A stretch of 64,000 nt of DNA. Source: Pleurodeles waltl. Taxonomy: Eukaryota > Chordata > Amphibia > Caudata > Salamandridae. Numbering within the stretch: position 1 is the stretch's first letter; each line of letters begins with the position of its first letter. Under the pieces are notes generated by a model that did not search any database, was not told the DNA's origin, and saw only the letters and a list, made by a program, of their open reading frames with translations. Below, piece by piece: positions 10,573-22,471 of this stretch. The stretch spans positions 337,469,844 through 337,533,843 of the forward strand of contig NC_090440.1 in assembly GCF_031143425.1 (NCBI RefSeq), in the 5' to 3' direction. Position numbers and translations under genes: made by a program.

Positions 10573-11395
10573 TGTTCCCCCAAGTCTCCCGATAAAAATG
10601 ATACCTCACTTGTGTGGGTAGGCCTAGTGCCCGCGACAGAAAATGCCCCAAAACACAACATGGACACATCCCATTTTTTTATAGAAAACACAGCTGTTTT
10701 TTCCAAAGTGCCTAACTGTAGATTTTGGCCTCTTGCTCAGCCGGCACATAGTGAAACCTACCAAACCTGTGCATTTTTGAAAACTAGAGACCTAGGGGAA
10801 TCCAAGATGGGGTGACTTGTGGGGCTCTGACCAGGTTCTGTTACCCAGAATCCTTTGCAAACCTGAAAAAGTGGCTAAAAAAACAAGTTTTCCTCACATT
10901 TCGGTGACAGAAAGTTCTGGAATCTGAGAGGAGCCACAAATTTCCTTCCACCCAGCGTTCCCCCAAGTCTCCTGATAAAAATGATACCTCACTTGTGTGG
11001 GTAGGCCTAGCGCCCGCGACAGGAAATGCCCCATAACACAACATGGACACATCACATTTTTTCATAGAAAACATTGCCTACCTGTGGAAAATGGCCTCTA
11101 GCTCAGCCGGCACCTGGGGAAACCTAGCAAACCAGCACACTTTTGAAAACTAGAAACCCAGGGGAATCCAAGATGAGGTGACTTGTGGGGCTCTGACCAG
11201 GTTCTGTTATCCAGAATCCTTTGCAAACCTCAAAATGTGTCTAAAATAACACGTTTTCCTCACATTTCGGTGACAGAAAGTTCTGGAATCTGAGAGGAGC
11301 CACAAATTTCCTTCCACCCAGCATTCCCCCAAGTCTCCCGATAAATATGATACCTCACTTGTGTGGTTAGGCCTGGTGCCCGCGACAGGAATAGA
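10573..11395 (+). repeat. Tandem repeat of about 365-385 bp, direct copies
   Basis: The phrase ATGATACCTCACTTGTGTGG recurs at about 10598, 10980 and 11347, giving periods of about 383 and 366 bp. The copies also share GCCCGCGACAGGAAATGCCCC, TGGACACATC, GAATCCAAGATG, GGTGACTTGTGGGGCTCTGA and CACATTTCGGTGACAGAAAG. The third copy is cut at about 11395. Confidence 0.85.
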
Positions 11396-11720
11396 TCACA
11401 CAACGGTCAATATTGGTCCTTACGTGAGGCAGCTGTTGACCCTGGGGTGATCCATTCCTGACACAGGCACTAGGTTTAGGCACTCAAGTGGGGTAGTGTT
11501 TTTATCAGGACAGGTGAGGAGTCACTGGGTGGTAGGAATGTTGTGGATCCCAGCATATTCCTGTAGTTTGTGTGACAGAAATGCGAGAAAAATTGAGTTT
11601 TTACTTTTCAACATTTCAGCCTTTCAGGGTATTCTGGGTAAGAAAACTTTGGGGAATCCACACAAGTCACACCTCTGTGGACTCCCCCGAATGTCTAGTT
11701 TCCAGAAATGTTTGGGTTTA
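11396..11720 (-). repeat. Inverted continuation of the same tandem repeat
   Basis: After a short fold-back (ACAGGAATAGATCAC near 11385 against GTGATCCATTCCTG near 11447) the array reads in the opposite direction. TTATCAGGACAGGTGAGGAG, CTGGGTGGTAGGAA and CAGAAATGCGAGAAAA are diverged reverse complements of array phrases. The locus is therefore a large imperfect palindrome. Confidence 0.65.
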
Positions 11721-12690
11721 GTGTGTTTCTCTATATGGCCGCCGAATCCAGGACCAAAAACACATGTGCCTGCCTTACAAAATCAATTTGTTTTGCCATA
11801 GATAATTTTGATGTCTCCACAATATGATTTGGGTGGTGGAATTTGGGGCTGAACTAAATTGGGGAGCTCCCAAGAGAGCACTCTCTCTCTCTCTCTCTCT
11901 CTCTCTGCTTGCCGCCGCATTCACCTGCTCTCTGGGTTGGCCTAACCCACTATTACCCAGTTGCACGAACAGCTTGCGAAGGGACAGCAGGACTGTCCTC
12001 ATCACCTCCCTCATAATGCACTGGAAGAGCAGTTATCTAATGGGACTCCTCTGACTGAAAAATCACTCCTAGAGTCTGCGCCATTGTCCTATCCCTCAGA
12101 TGCGGTCTCAGTATCTGATGTCTCAGTCTCTGATCCTATGTCAGAGCGGTCCTCTATAACCCGAGTGCAGGCAGCAGTCATCCATCAAGATGCCATCTCT
12201 GCTATTGGCTAAACTGTTGCTCTAAAACACTAGCCTACGTAGACAGTAACAAAATCGATGGTGTGTGTGAGATACGTGCAACAGTAGAGGCCACCTTACC
12301 TGCGCTTCTTCCCTCAATCAGCACGTACTTTCAAGACACTCAAAAAACACCTTGTCGCATACCATTCATCACAGTCTTTAGCACCTCCTGCGCCCAGTCC
12401 AACAATCATTATTGGTGCTCCCACTCCCTCCTCCTCGGATTCCCTCATTACCACCCAGCAAAAGTGCCCTTCATCTCTCCATAGCCGCCCTCCACCCCGC
12501 ACATACATTTCATTGGTATTATAGCGCAGGTAATGGCTGACTTTACTAATGTACTCAGCTATTTACATAAAATACAGATTTGCTCTTTGCAGTAGGCATA
12601 TAAACCTTCTGCGCTTCTTTATGGCACTAAAACTGCCACTAGACAAGTCAGACCCTTTTCCCCCCAGGGAAACCACACACATATTGACAA
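11721..12690. other. Unassigned stretch with a (CT)n tract
   Basis: A pure CT dinucleotide run occupies about 11879-11906. The rest, including open frames around 11961-12212, shows no recognised domain. 12300-12500 is C-rich and may be more LINE-derived sequence, but I see no motif. Confidence 0.4.
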
Positions 12691-13525
12691 AAGTGATATA
12701 TATATGACAGTCAACCACCTGAAACTCAACTCAAGCAAAACCGAAATAATTGTCTTTGGCCCACACAAAATCACCTGGGACCCCTCATGGTGGCCCACCA
12801 CGCTAGGCCCTGCACCCACCCCCGCCAACCACGCACGCAACCTCAGCATCATCCTAGACTCCTCCCTCTCGATGACCCAACAAATCAACGCTCTCACCTC
12901 CTCATGCTTCAACACACTCCGTATACTGAAAAACATTCAAATGGATCCCCACAGAGACCAGAAAAACTGTCACTCACGCACTCATCAGCAGCAGGCTTGA
13001 TTACGGAAACGCCCTCTACGCCGGCACCACTCTAAAGCTCAAGCGCAAACTACACGCATCCAGAACTCAGCAGCCCGACTCATCCTCGACCTCCCCCGAC
13101 ACGAACACATCTCTCCACACCTCAAATCCCTCCACTGGCTCCCTATTGACAAAAGGATCACCTTCAAGATCCTCATCCTCGCACACAAATCACTCCACAA
13201 CACAGGCCCTGCCTACCTCAACGAGAGTCACCTTCCACACCCCCACACGAAACGTCCGCTCAGCTGACCTCTCTCGCGCCTCTGTCCCCCGCATCAAACA
13301 CACCACCACCGGGGGTAGATCCTTCTCCTACCTTGCACCCAAAACCTGGAACGCCCTCACAACCCACCTTCGCAAGACCCAAAACCTACTTCTTTTCAGG
13401 AAGGGCCTCAAAACCTGGCTTTTCGAACAATGAACCTCCCAGCCCCTTTCCTTCCCCCCGTACCTCCCCCAGCGCCTTGAGACCCTCACGGGTGAGTAGC
13501 GCGCTTTATAAATCTCTTTGATTGA
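12690..13525 (+). pseudogene. L2/CR1-type LINE: reverse transcriptase C-terminus and 3' end
   Basis: The first frame carries NHLKLNSSKTEIIVFGPHK and LSIILDSSLSMTQQINALT, the post-palm region typical of CR1/L2-group LINE RTs. Later frames carry DYGNALYAGTTLKLKRKL, then the C-terminal features PAYLNE, RNVRSADLSRASVPR and KTWNALTTHLRK, ending LFRKGLKTWLFEQ. Frame changes are needed near 12960 and 13080-13150. The 3' end GCGCTTTATAAATCTCTTTG (13500-13519) looks like the conserved tail of such LINEs. The active-site half of the RT and the endonuclease are missing, as expected for a 5'-truncated insertion. Confidence 0.8.
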
Positions 13526-13660
13526 TATATATAGATCTACCTCTATATATATATATATATATATCTATCTACATAGATATATCTATAGATATATCCATGT
13601 ACATAGATATATCTATCTACATAGATATATATATATAGATCTATATATAGATCTATTTTT
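13524..13660. repeat. TATC/TATA-type microsatellite
   Basis: Alternating ATATAT, ATCTATC and ATAGATAT units directly after the LINE tail. Such runs often grow from a LINE's simple 3' tail. Confidence 0.85.
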
Positions 13661-14480
13661 TTTAGTTGTTGTATGGTTTCCCTGGGGGCCAAAATGCCCC
13701 TCAGGGAAACCCTACAATATCTAAAAAAAAATATTGCCCCCACAGGGGGTCACCCTGCCCATGGGTGACCCCCTGTCATTTTTTTTTTTTTTTTTTTTTT
13801 AATTTTTATTTTTGGGAAGAAAAAAAAAATTCCCCTGGGGGGGCGCGATCGCACCCACCCACCCCCGCCCCCCCAAGGGGGGGTGGACCTTTTTTTTAAA
13901 TAAAAAATATGCCCGGGGGGGGGCGGCCCGTTTTCCGAGGGGGCCGCCCCCCCAAAGTGAAATCCCTGGCGTCTAGTGGTGTTTCCTGGCCCCCGATCGA
14001 AGCTGTGCTGCGATCGGGGGCCAGGAAACACTTTCAGAAGGCCTCGTAAGAAAGGGGAGACTCTCCCCTTTCTTACGAGGCCTTTTGAAAGTGTTTCCTG
14101 GCCCCCAATCGCAGCACAGCTGCGACCGGGGGCCAGGATACACTTTTAGGAAGGCCTCGTAAGAAAGGGGAGAGTCTCCCCTTTCTTACGAGGCCTTCCC
14201 AAACGTGGGGAAGGCCGTTTTCCCCATCGAAGCAGGAAGCGGCCGCAAGGCTGCTTCCTGCTTCGATGGGGAAAACAACTTTGTAACGTCAGCGAGCCTT
14301 GCGTTGCGCTGACGTCACAAAGGTGCGGGTGGGGGGGAGACACGGAAGCTTCCGTGTCTCCCGGGAAACACCGAGGATTTATTAACACCCTCCCTGGTGT
14401 CGGCCACTGGTCGTGACCCGCACCAGGGAGGTAGTGCGGGCGTCGGCCAGTGGCCGTCGCCCGCATTTAAGGGGTTAAAG
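13660..14480. repeat. GC-rich cluster of perfect hairpins
   Basis: At least five exact inverted repeats are stacked: 13980-13999/14011-14030, 14038-14060/14062-14084, 14149-14173/14175-14199, 14217-14240/14253-14276, and the 28-bp palindrome 14335-14362. The segment around 14061 is also the centre of a larger imperfect palindrome of about 70-bp arms. 13680-13780 adds smaller hairpins (TTTCCCTGGGGGCC ... CAGGGAAAC). The open frames here are by-products of the symmetry. Confidence 0.85.
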
Positions 14481-14720
14481 GAGGCATGTCATTGTTTTCA
14501 ATGGGTCTCAATGGGCTTTGCAGGATTAGCTTCGAAATGTTTGATACTAATCCTGCAAAGCTCAGAACTAGCGTCAAACATTTTGATACTAGTTCCCCTA
14601 ACTACCGCCATAGTGACGTATCTTAGATATGGTAAACACATGGTGGCGTTAAGGGGCGCTAAGGGAAGCAAGAAAAGTGGCACTGCTCTGGGTGAAGCGC
14701 CACTTTTCTTAAATCAGGGC
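14481..14720. repeat. Second fold-back segment
   Basis: Contains GGATTAGCTTCGAAATGTTTG ... ACTAATCC and AGAAAAGTGGC ... GCGCCACTTTTCTT arms, with TTTGATACTAG repeated. It is likely a MITE piece adjoining the hairpin cluster. The ends were not resolved. Confidence 0.45.
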
Positions 14721-15087
14721 CTGTATTTCCCTTGCACTTTTACTCTCATGTTTAAAAATAAAAATAAATCCTCTCATTTGCTTCTGTCGCCTGTCTATCT
14801 AGCAGGCATTGACCTGTGTCAGTCAAAATATGCTTTCAGAAGGCTAGAACCTTACTTGCCATAGCAAAATCTAAGTTTGTACAGGGTAAACCAGTGTTTG
14901 TGCAGAGATTGAAACTAGCAGTTGTGTGATAATTATCATACCCTCACAGCTATTCCCTGAAATTTCTGGTAGATGAAACCTGCGAAAATTTAATAGGAGG
15001 AAAAAGGCCAGTGAAAAAGACAAAACAAGCAGAATTCAACATGTTAGATAACGATTTCACTTTATGCCTCATTTGTAAGTTAAAAAC
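14721..15087. other. Unassigned stretch
   Basis: No recognised gene or repeat. Confidence 0.35.
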
Positions 15088-15090
15088 TCA

Positions 15091-15229
15091 GGGCTATTTT
15101 TCATTTTTTGACGCAAAAGCAGCGCAAACATACAAAATACAATTATATTTTGTAAGTTTGTGCTGTGCTTGCGTAAAAAAATGATGCAAGTGCGGCGAAT
15201 GAGGTGCTAAAAAAGTATAAATGTGGGCC
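15091..15229. mobile_element. 139-bp MITE with TCA target duplication
   Basis: Flanked on both sides by TCA (15088-15090 and 15230-15232). Ends are GGGCTATTTTTCATTTTTTG and, reversed, GGCCCACATTTATACTTTTT. Internally it has GACGCAAAAGCAGCGCAAAC and a TACAAAATACAAT/ATTTTGTA fold-back, like 4339-4494. A 3-bp duplication with these ends fits PIF/Harbinger mobilisation. Confidence 0.75.
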
Positions 15230-15232
15230 TCA

Positions 15233-15697
15233 GATCCTAAAAGTGGTAAATACCTTAATCCAAGGAAATGGTAGTTACCATATGTGGTAAGTAACTCACC
15301 TATTCCACTTAACTTATAAAAATGCATATTTTCTGCATCATCTAAAATGTGACATTTTGACTCTTAGGTCCTGAGAATGAGTTAAAAAAAAAAAATAGAA
15401 TGGCACATTCACCGAAGAGGTAAATATCATTACGACAGGGTGAGATATAAGTGTGATAACTACCTCCTATTCTTAGTTTTTGAAGAAAAATGTGGTGTAA
15501 TATGTGCAATCGATTTTTAACACACTAAATTCAGCATTTTATGCCTTTTCCCTTTTTCAAGGCCTTTCCCCCAATAAATTTCAGCAGTTAATCAGTGGAA
15601 AACTGCAAGGGTATTTGTACAGGTATCAAAATTTAGCCGTTAACTCGTAATGAGGTTATTTGTAAACTCCACTGGACCTGGTACAATTGGCTACAAG
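15233..15697. other. Unassigned stretch
   Basis: No recognised gene or repeat before the large repeat begins at 15698. Confidence 0.35.
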
Positions 15698-17267
15698 TGT
15701 AGGAAAGTACTCTCTTTTTGGCATGTTACCCCCAATTTCTGCCTGATGTCTGTGTGTTTGACTGTGTCACTGGGATCCTGCTAACCAGGACCCCAGTGCT
15801 TATGCTCTCTCTCCTCTAAATGTGGTCACTGCATTCTGGTAACCCAGTATTTCATCCAAAATTGGCATACTGGTCACCCTTATATGTCCCTAGTTTATGG
15901 TACCTAGGTACCCAGGGCGTTAGAGTTCCAGGGAATCCCTTTAGGCTGCAGCATTTATTTTGACACCCATGGGGAACACATGCAAAGGCTTCTACAGGAC
16001 TGCCATTGCAACCATTGTGAAAGGGTGCATGCACCCTTTCACAGCGATTTACCCTACACCAGGTCCCTTTTAAGTCACCCATATACCAGGCCTTCCAACT
16101 CTGAAAGCTGGGTGCAGAGTACCTGTGTGTGAGGGCACCCCTGCACTTGCAGAGGTGCCCCCACATCATGCAGGACCATTTTCCTGGACGGCATTTTACA
16201 CATGCACTATACATAGGTCACTACCTATGTACAGCTTCACAATGGTACCTCCGAAAATGGCCATGTTTGGTCTCAAACATGTTGGAATCATACCCCAAGG
16301 CTTTCACAAGCATTGGTTATATGAATCCATTCACTCTGGGGGCTCCTTAGAGGACCCCAGTACTGCTATTACAGCCTTCTGAGGTTTTCAAGGAAGCCCC
16401 ACCTGCTGCCACCTCACAGACAGGTTTATTCCCTCCTGTTGCTTGAGCAGCTCGAGCCCATGAAGGTAGAACAAAGGATTTCCTCTGGGAGAGGGGTATT
16501 ACACCTTCTCCCTATGGGCATAGGTGTTACATGGCTTGGGAGGGGTAGCCTCCCCAAGTCACTGGTGTGCTTTGAAGGGCACATTTGGTGCCCTCCGTGC
16601 CTAAGCCAGCCTACACCAGTTCAGGTACCATCAGTCCCTGCTCAGGCACAAAACTGGACAGTGACCACTCCCCTGTCCATCACCTCCTCCAGAGGGTCCC
16701 TGGGTTTTGTCATCTTGGGTCCAAGGTTGGCAAGGAACTCTGGGAACATCTGAGTGGCCATGTCAGACAGATGATTTCAGAGCCCCCTCCTGATAGGTGG
16801 CACCCAGCTAGGTGATCAATCCCCCTTTCAGGGCTTTTTAGGGTCTATCGTTTGGGTGGTTCCTCAGATTCAGCTTGCAAGATTCCAGCAGAATTCCTCT
16901 GCATCTCTTACTTCAACCTCTGACCAAACAAACTGCATCTGGACTATCCAGGACCCGACAATCTGCAACAAAGACAAAGACTTTGCCTGCAACATTGTTT
17001 TCACAGCTTCTTCCAGCTTCTGCAACATTTTTCCAGTCGTGCATCCTCCGAGGACAGCCCATCTTCAGTCTTCACAGGAAAGAAGAAGGAATCTCCCTGG
17101 AAGTGAAGGAGTCACTCCTCTGCATCTGCAGGCAACAACAGCAACAACAACCAGCTGTGTGGATCCCCTCTCCTGCTGAGCTGTCTGGATCCTGCAACAC
17201 AGGTGGTGGTCGGAAGAGGTCCAGACGATCCTCTCTACTAGCTGTCCAACTTGGGTGGAGGTAGGCC

Positions 17268-20200
17268 TGTAGGAGGCTGGACTGGCTTGTAGTGAGTACC
17301 AAGGGGTACTTACACCTTGCACCAGGCCCAGGTATCCCTTATTAGTGTATAGGGTGTCTAGCAGCTTAGGCTGATAGATAATGGTAGCTTAGCAGAGCAG
17401 CTTAGGCTGAACTAGGAGACGAGTGAAGCTCCTACAGTACCACTAGTGTCATATGCACAATATCATAAGAAAACAAAATACACAGATATACTAAAAATAA
17501 AGGTACTTTATTTTTATGACAATATGCCAAAAGTATCTCAGTGAGTACCCTCAGTATGAGGATAGCAAATATACACAAGATATATGTACACAATACCAAA
17601 ATATGCAGTAATAGTATTAGAAAACAGTGCAAACAATGTATAGCTACAATAGGATGCAATGGGGACACATAGGGATAGGGGCAACACAAACCATATACTC
17701 CAAAAGTGGAATGCGAACCACGAATGGACCCCAAACCTATGTGACCTTGTAGAGGGTTGCTGGGACTGCAAGAAAACAGTTAGGGTTAGAAAACCCCAAG
17801 ACCCTGAAAAGTGAGTGCAAAGTGCACTAAAGTTCCCCAAAGGACATAGAAGTCGTGATAGGGGAATCCTGCAGGAAAGACAACAAATCAGCAATGCAAC
17901 AACAATGGATTTCCAAACGAGGGTACCTGTGGAACAAGGGGACCAAGTCCAAAAGTCACAAGCAAGTCGGAGATGGGCAGATGCCCAGGAAATGCCAGCT
18001 GTGGGTGCAAAGAAGCTGCTACTGGACAGTAGAAGCTGAAGATTCTGCAGGAACGACAAGGGCTAGGAACTTCCCCTTTGGAGGACGGATCCCTCACGCT
18101 GTGGACAGTCGTGCAGAAGTGTTTTCTTGAAGAAAGACCGCCAACAAGCCTTGCTAGCTGCAAATCGTGCGGTTACGTTTTTTGGATGCTGCTGTGGCCC
18201 AGGAGGGACCAGGATGTCGCCAATTGCGTCTGGGGACAGAGGGGGCATAGAGCAAGACAAGGAGCCCTCTCAGAAGCAGGCAGCACCCGCAGAAGTGCCA
18301 GAACAGGCACTACAAAGTGGAGTGAAACAGTACTCACCCGAAGTCGCACAAAGGAGACCCACGTCGCCGGAGGACAACTTAGGAGGTCATGCAATGCAGG
18401 TTAGAGTGCCGTGGACCCAGGCTGGACTGTGCACAAAGGATTTCCGCCGGAAGTGCACGGAGGCCGGAGTAGCTGCAAAAGTCACGGTTCCCAGCAATGC
18501 AGTCTGGCGTGGGAGGCAAGGACTTACCTCCACCAAACTTGGACTGAAGAGTCACTGGACTGTGGGAGTCACTTGGACAGAGTTGCTGGATTCAAGGGAC
18601 CTCACTCATCGTGCTGAAAGGAGACCCAGGGTACCGGTGATGCAGTTCTTTGGTGCCTGCAGTTGCAGGGGGATGATTCCGTCGACCCACGGGAGATTTC
18701 TTCGGAGCTTCTAGTGCAGAGAGGAGGCAGACTACCACCACAGCATGCACCACCAGGAAAGCAGTTGAGAAGGCGGCAGGATCAGCGTTACAGAGTTACA
18801 GTAGTCGTCTTTGCTACTTTGTTGCAGTTTTGCAGGCTTCCAGCGCGGTCAGCAGTCAATTCCTTGGCAGAAGGTGAAGAGAGAGATGCAGAGGAACTCA
18901 GATGAGCTCTTGCATTCGTTATCTAAGGAATCCCCAAAGACAGAGACCCTAAATAGCCAGAAAAGAGGGTTTGGCTACTTAGGAGAGAGGATAGGCTAGC
19001 AACACCTGAAGGAGCCTATCAGAAGGAGTCTCTGACGTCACCTGCTGGCACTGGCCACTCAGAGCAGTCCAGTGTGCCAGCAGCACCTCTGTTTCCAAGA
19101 TGGCAGAGGTCTGGAGCACACTGGAGGAGCTCTGGGCACCTCCCAGGGGAGGTGCAGGTCAGGGGAGTGGTCACTCCCCTTTCCTTTGTCCAGTTTCGCG
19201 CCAGAGCAGGGCTGAGGGGTCCCTGAACCGGTTTAGACTGGCTTATGCAGAAATGGGCACCATGTGTGCCCATGAAAGCATTTCCAGAGGCTGGGGGAGG
19301 CTACTCCTCCCCTGCCTTCACACCATTTTCCAAAGGGAGAGGGTGTAACACCCTCTCTCAGAGGAAGTCCTTTGTTCTGCCATCCTGGGCCAAGCCTGGC
19401 TGGACCCCAGGAGGGCAGAAACCTGTCTGAGGGGTTGGCAGCAGCAGCAGCTGCAGTGAAATCCCTGAAAAGGCAGTTTGGCAGTACCCAGGTCTGAGCT
19501 ACAGACCTGTGGGATCATGGGATTGTGCCAACTATGCCAGGATGGCATAGAGGGGCAATTCCATGATCATAGACATGTTACATGGCCATATTCGGAGTTA
19601 CCATTGTGAAGCTACATATAGGTAGTGACCTATATGTAGTGCACACGTGTAATGGTGTCCCCGCACTCACAAAGTCCGGGGAATTGGCCCTGAACAATGT
19701 GGGGGCACCTTGGCTAGTGCCAGGGTGCCAACACACTAAGTAACTTAGCACCCAACCTTTACCATGTAAAGGTTAGACATATAGGTGACTTATAAGTTAC
19801 TTAAGTGCAGTGTAAAATGGCTGTGAAATAACGTGGACGTTATTTCACTCAGGCTGCAGTGGCAGGCCTGTGTAAGAATTGTCAGAGCTCCCTATGGGTG
19901 GCAAAAGAAATGCTGCAACCCATAGGGATCTCCTGGAACCCTAATACCCTGGGTACCTCAGTACCATATACTAGGGAATTATAAGGGTGTTCCAGTATGC
20001 CAATGTAAATTGGTAAAATTGGTCACTAGCCTGTTAGTGACAATTTGTAAAGAGAGAGCATAACCACTGAGGTTCTGGTTAGCAGAGCCTCAGTGAGACA
20101 GTTAGGCATCACACAGGGAACACATACCTATAGGACACAAACTTATGAGCACTGTGGTCCTGACTAGCAGGGTCCCAGTGACACATAACAAACATACTGA

Positions 20201-20336
20201 AAACATAGGGTTTTCACTATGAGCACTGGGCCCTGGCTAGCAGGATCCCAGTGAGACAGTGAAAACACCCTGACATACACTCACAAACAGGCCAAAAGTG
20301 GGGGTAACAAGGCTAGAAAGAGGCTACTTTCTCACG
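17268..20336 (+). mobile_element. Same large repeat, inner copy in opposite orientation
   Basis: A 3069-bp copy starting TGTAGGAGGCTGG and ending ACTTTCTCACG, flanked by the identical 5-mer AGGCC at 17263-17267 and 20337-20341. A 5-bp duplication fits LTR-retrotransposon integration. It carries AATAAAGGTACTTTATTTTT at about 17496, matching the reversed motif at 21333 in the outer copy. Frames of 60-195 residues occur at 17.8-18.7 kb, but none has a recognisable domain. Confidence 0.75.
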
Positions 20337-21361
20337 AGGCCCTTGCCTTCCCAGGCAAGACTGTACCACCGTGCACTGCGTCCTTTGCAGCTGCCAAGGC
20401 TTTTTGGCACGTCTTCCATGGGGTCTTCAGTCGACGTGTAGGTCCAACCCCCAGGGTCTCTTTCCTGTGATGCACAGTTCCCTGAGTGACTCTCATGCGG
20501 CATAGGACTCCTTTTCTTAGTGCTGCATGGGCTCCATTTGCACCTTCTGTGTCCCCATCCTGTGGGACTCCTGTGCATGCTGCCTGTGCTTCTGTGGGCT
20601 CTCTGTGACACTGAGGGCCCCCTCTGATTCCCCCTCCTAGGTTGAGTTGCTGGTCTCCAGAAGCAGCACTTTCACCCAGCAGCGAGTTTTGCCTGTGCCA
20701 AGGCTAGTTGTTGGAACCCAGACAAGCAAACCCCACTGCTATCTTCCTTCTGCCATGGGACACCCCCTGCATCCTCCAGGAACCCAACTCCGATACCAGG
20801 GCTGCAGTGCTGACTCTACTTCCTCACTGTCGACCAACTCCTGCTATCTTCAGCTTGATGGTAGTGGCTCCTGCCCCTCCTGGACTCTGCTGTGTTTTCT
20901 GGACTTGGATCCCTCTGTCCACAAGTCTCCTCTTCAGGGATCCACTGTTGGTTTCTGGCAGTCATCTCTGGGTGTTGCAATTCTCTTCTTTTCTTCTAAG
21001 TGTGTGTTCTGAGGAAATTCCAGTAATTTACTCCTGGTTTCCTGGTTGCTGGGGGGTGTTGTGGTACTTATATTTGTGCTTTACTGGTACCCCCAGCGAC
21101 CCTCTACACACTCCACTTACCTGTGTGGGGGATGACACTTTCGCATTTCAGTTTTTTAGTATATGGTTTGTGCTTCCCCTGGTCCACTGCTCTCTATTGT
21201 GTTTTACACTATTTGCACTATTTTCTAACTATCCTTATGCCTATTTCTGACAACTAGTGTATATAACTTGTATATAATTTACCTGCTAAGGGAGTATTGT
21301 CTCTATAGTATTTTTGATGTTGTGTTACCACAATAAAGTACCTTTATTTTTGTAATACTGA

Positions 21362-22254
21362 GGGGCATATTTCTACTCCGTTTGCGCCGAATGTGCATCA
21401 AAAATCATGACGCACATTCGGCGCAAACCTTGCCCCATATTTATACTATGACACCCGACCCCGCGGACGTCAAAACCCTCTGTGTGCGTCATTTTTTGGA
21501 TGCGGGAAACCACCTTGCGTTAATGACATGCAAGGAAGGCGTTCCAGTCCAAAAAATGACTTCAAGGCCTGTGCGCCTTATTTATACTACCGCATCATTT
21601 TGATGCACAGGAGGGGGCGGGACTTAAAAGATGGCACACAGCCTGATGTGCGCTGTTTTTTAACGCCTGGGTGAGGGCAGGCGTTAGGGGACCTGTGGGC
21701 TCACTTCCATGGTCTCTGACCATGGAGGCAGTCCAGAGGTGCCCTTCCCTGCCCCCAGGTACACCCCCTGCCACCCTCGCCCACCCTTGGAGGACACCCA
21801 TGGATGGGGCGACCCATCCCAGGTATGTACAGGTAAGTTGAGGTAAGTATATATTTTTTTATTTTTAAATTAGCATAGGGGGGCCTAATGTGGGCCCCCC
21901 TACATTCCACTGTGCCCAATGGCCATGCCCAGGGGACAGAGGTCCACTGGGCATGGCCATTGGGCAAAGGGGCATGACTCCTGTCTTTGCTAAGACAGGA
22001 GTCATTTAAATGGGGGTTGTGCGTCATAAAAATGGCACAAGTCCGGTTTGAGCCATGATTTTTTACTTAAACCTGACTTGCACCATTTTTTGATGCACAG
22101 CCCCCATTTTCCCCTACGCCGGCGCTGCCTGGTTTGAGTCAATCCTTAAATAAGGCACCCGCATGGTGCGTAGGAATGGCGTTAGCCAGCAGTAAATCTA
22201 TTGACGCAAACCAGCATAGGTGCTGGTTTGCGTCAAAAAGTATAAATATGGGCC
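21362..22254. mobile_element. 893-bp MITE with TGA target duplication
   Basis: Flanked by TGA at 21359-21361 and 22255-22257. The left end is GGGGCATATTTCTACTCCG and the right end reversed is GGCCCATATTTATACTTTTT. It holds many inverted-repeat segments (GACAGGAGTCAT, GCCCAATGGCCATGCCCA) and shares its interior with 23633-24540. No transposase is encoded. Inserted in the outer large repeat. Confidence 0.85.
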
Positions 22255-22471
22255 TGAGTGTATTCTTTCGTGTGTATAAGTGCTGTGTGACTACAGTGGT
22301 ATTGTATGAGCTTTGCATGTCTCCTAGATAAGCCTTGGCTGCTCATCCACAACTGCCTCTAGAGAGCTTGGCTTCTAGACCCTGCCTACACTACACCAAT
22401 AGTGGGTACCTGGACCTGGTATAAGTTGTAAGTACCTTAGGTTCCCACCACACACCAGGCCAGCTTCCTAC

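Larger units (their letters stand above)
15698..22471 (-). mobile_element. Large TG-bounded repeat (outer copy), interrupted twice
   Basis: Starts TGTAGGAAAGTACTCTC and ends AGCTTCCTACG, near-complementary TGTAGGA termini as in an LTR. Its sequence is 15698-17267, then 20342-21361, then 22258-22471, about 2.8 kb once insertions are removed. The join is confirmed by the copy at 44086-46819, which reads uninterrupted across the equivalent point near 45560. Near 21330 it carries AATAAAGTACCTTTATTTTT, an almost palindromic motif containing AATAAA on both strands. No protein domain is visible, so it is either a very long solo LTR or a non-autonomous LTR element. Orientation is arbitrary, given relative to the inner copy. 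Confidence 0.7.

Noticed and set aside
13750..14466. Open frames on both strands in the hairpin cluster
   Set aside because: Caused by GC-rich inverted repeats; low complexity and no motif.
17538..18714. Frames of 173 and 195 codons in the large repeat
   Set aside because: No domain, and the matching stretches in the other two copies are not open, so they are chance frames in a non-coding repeat.
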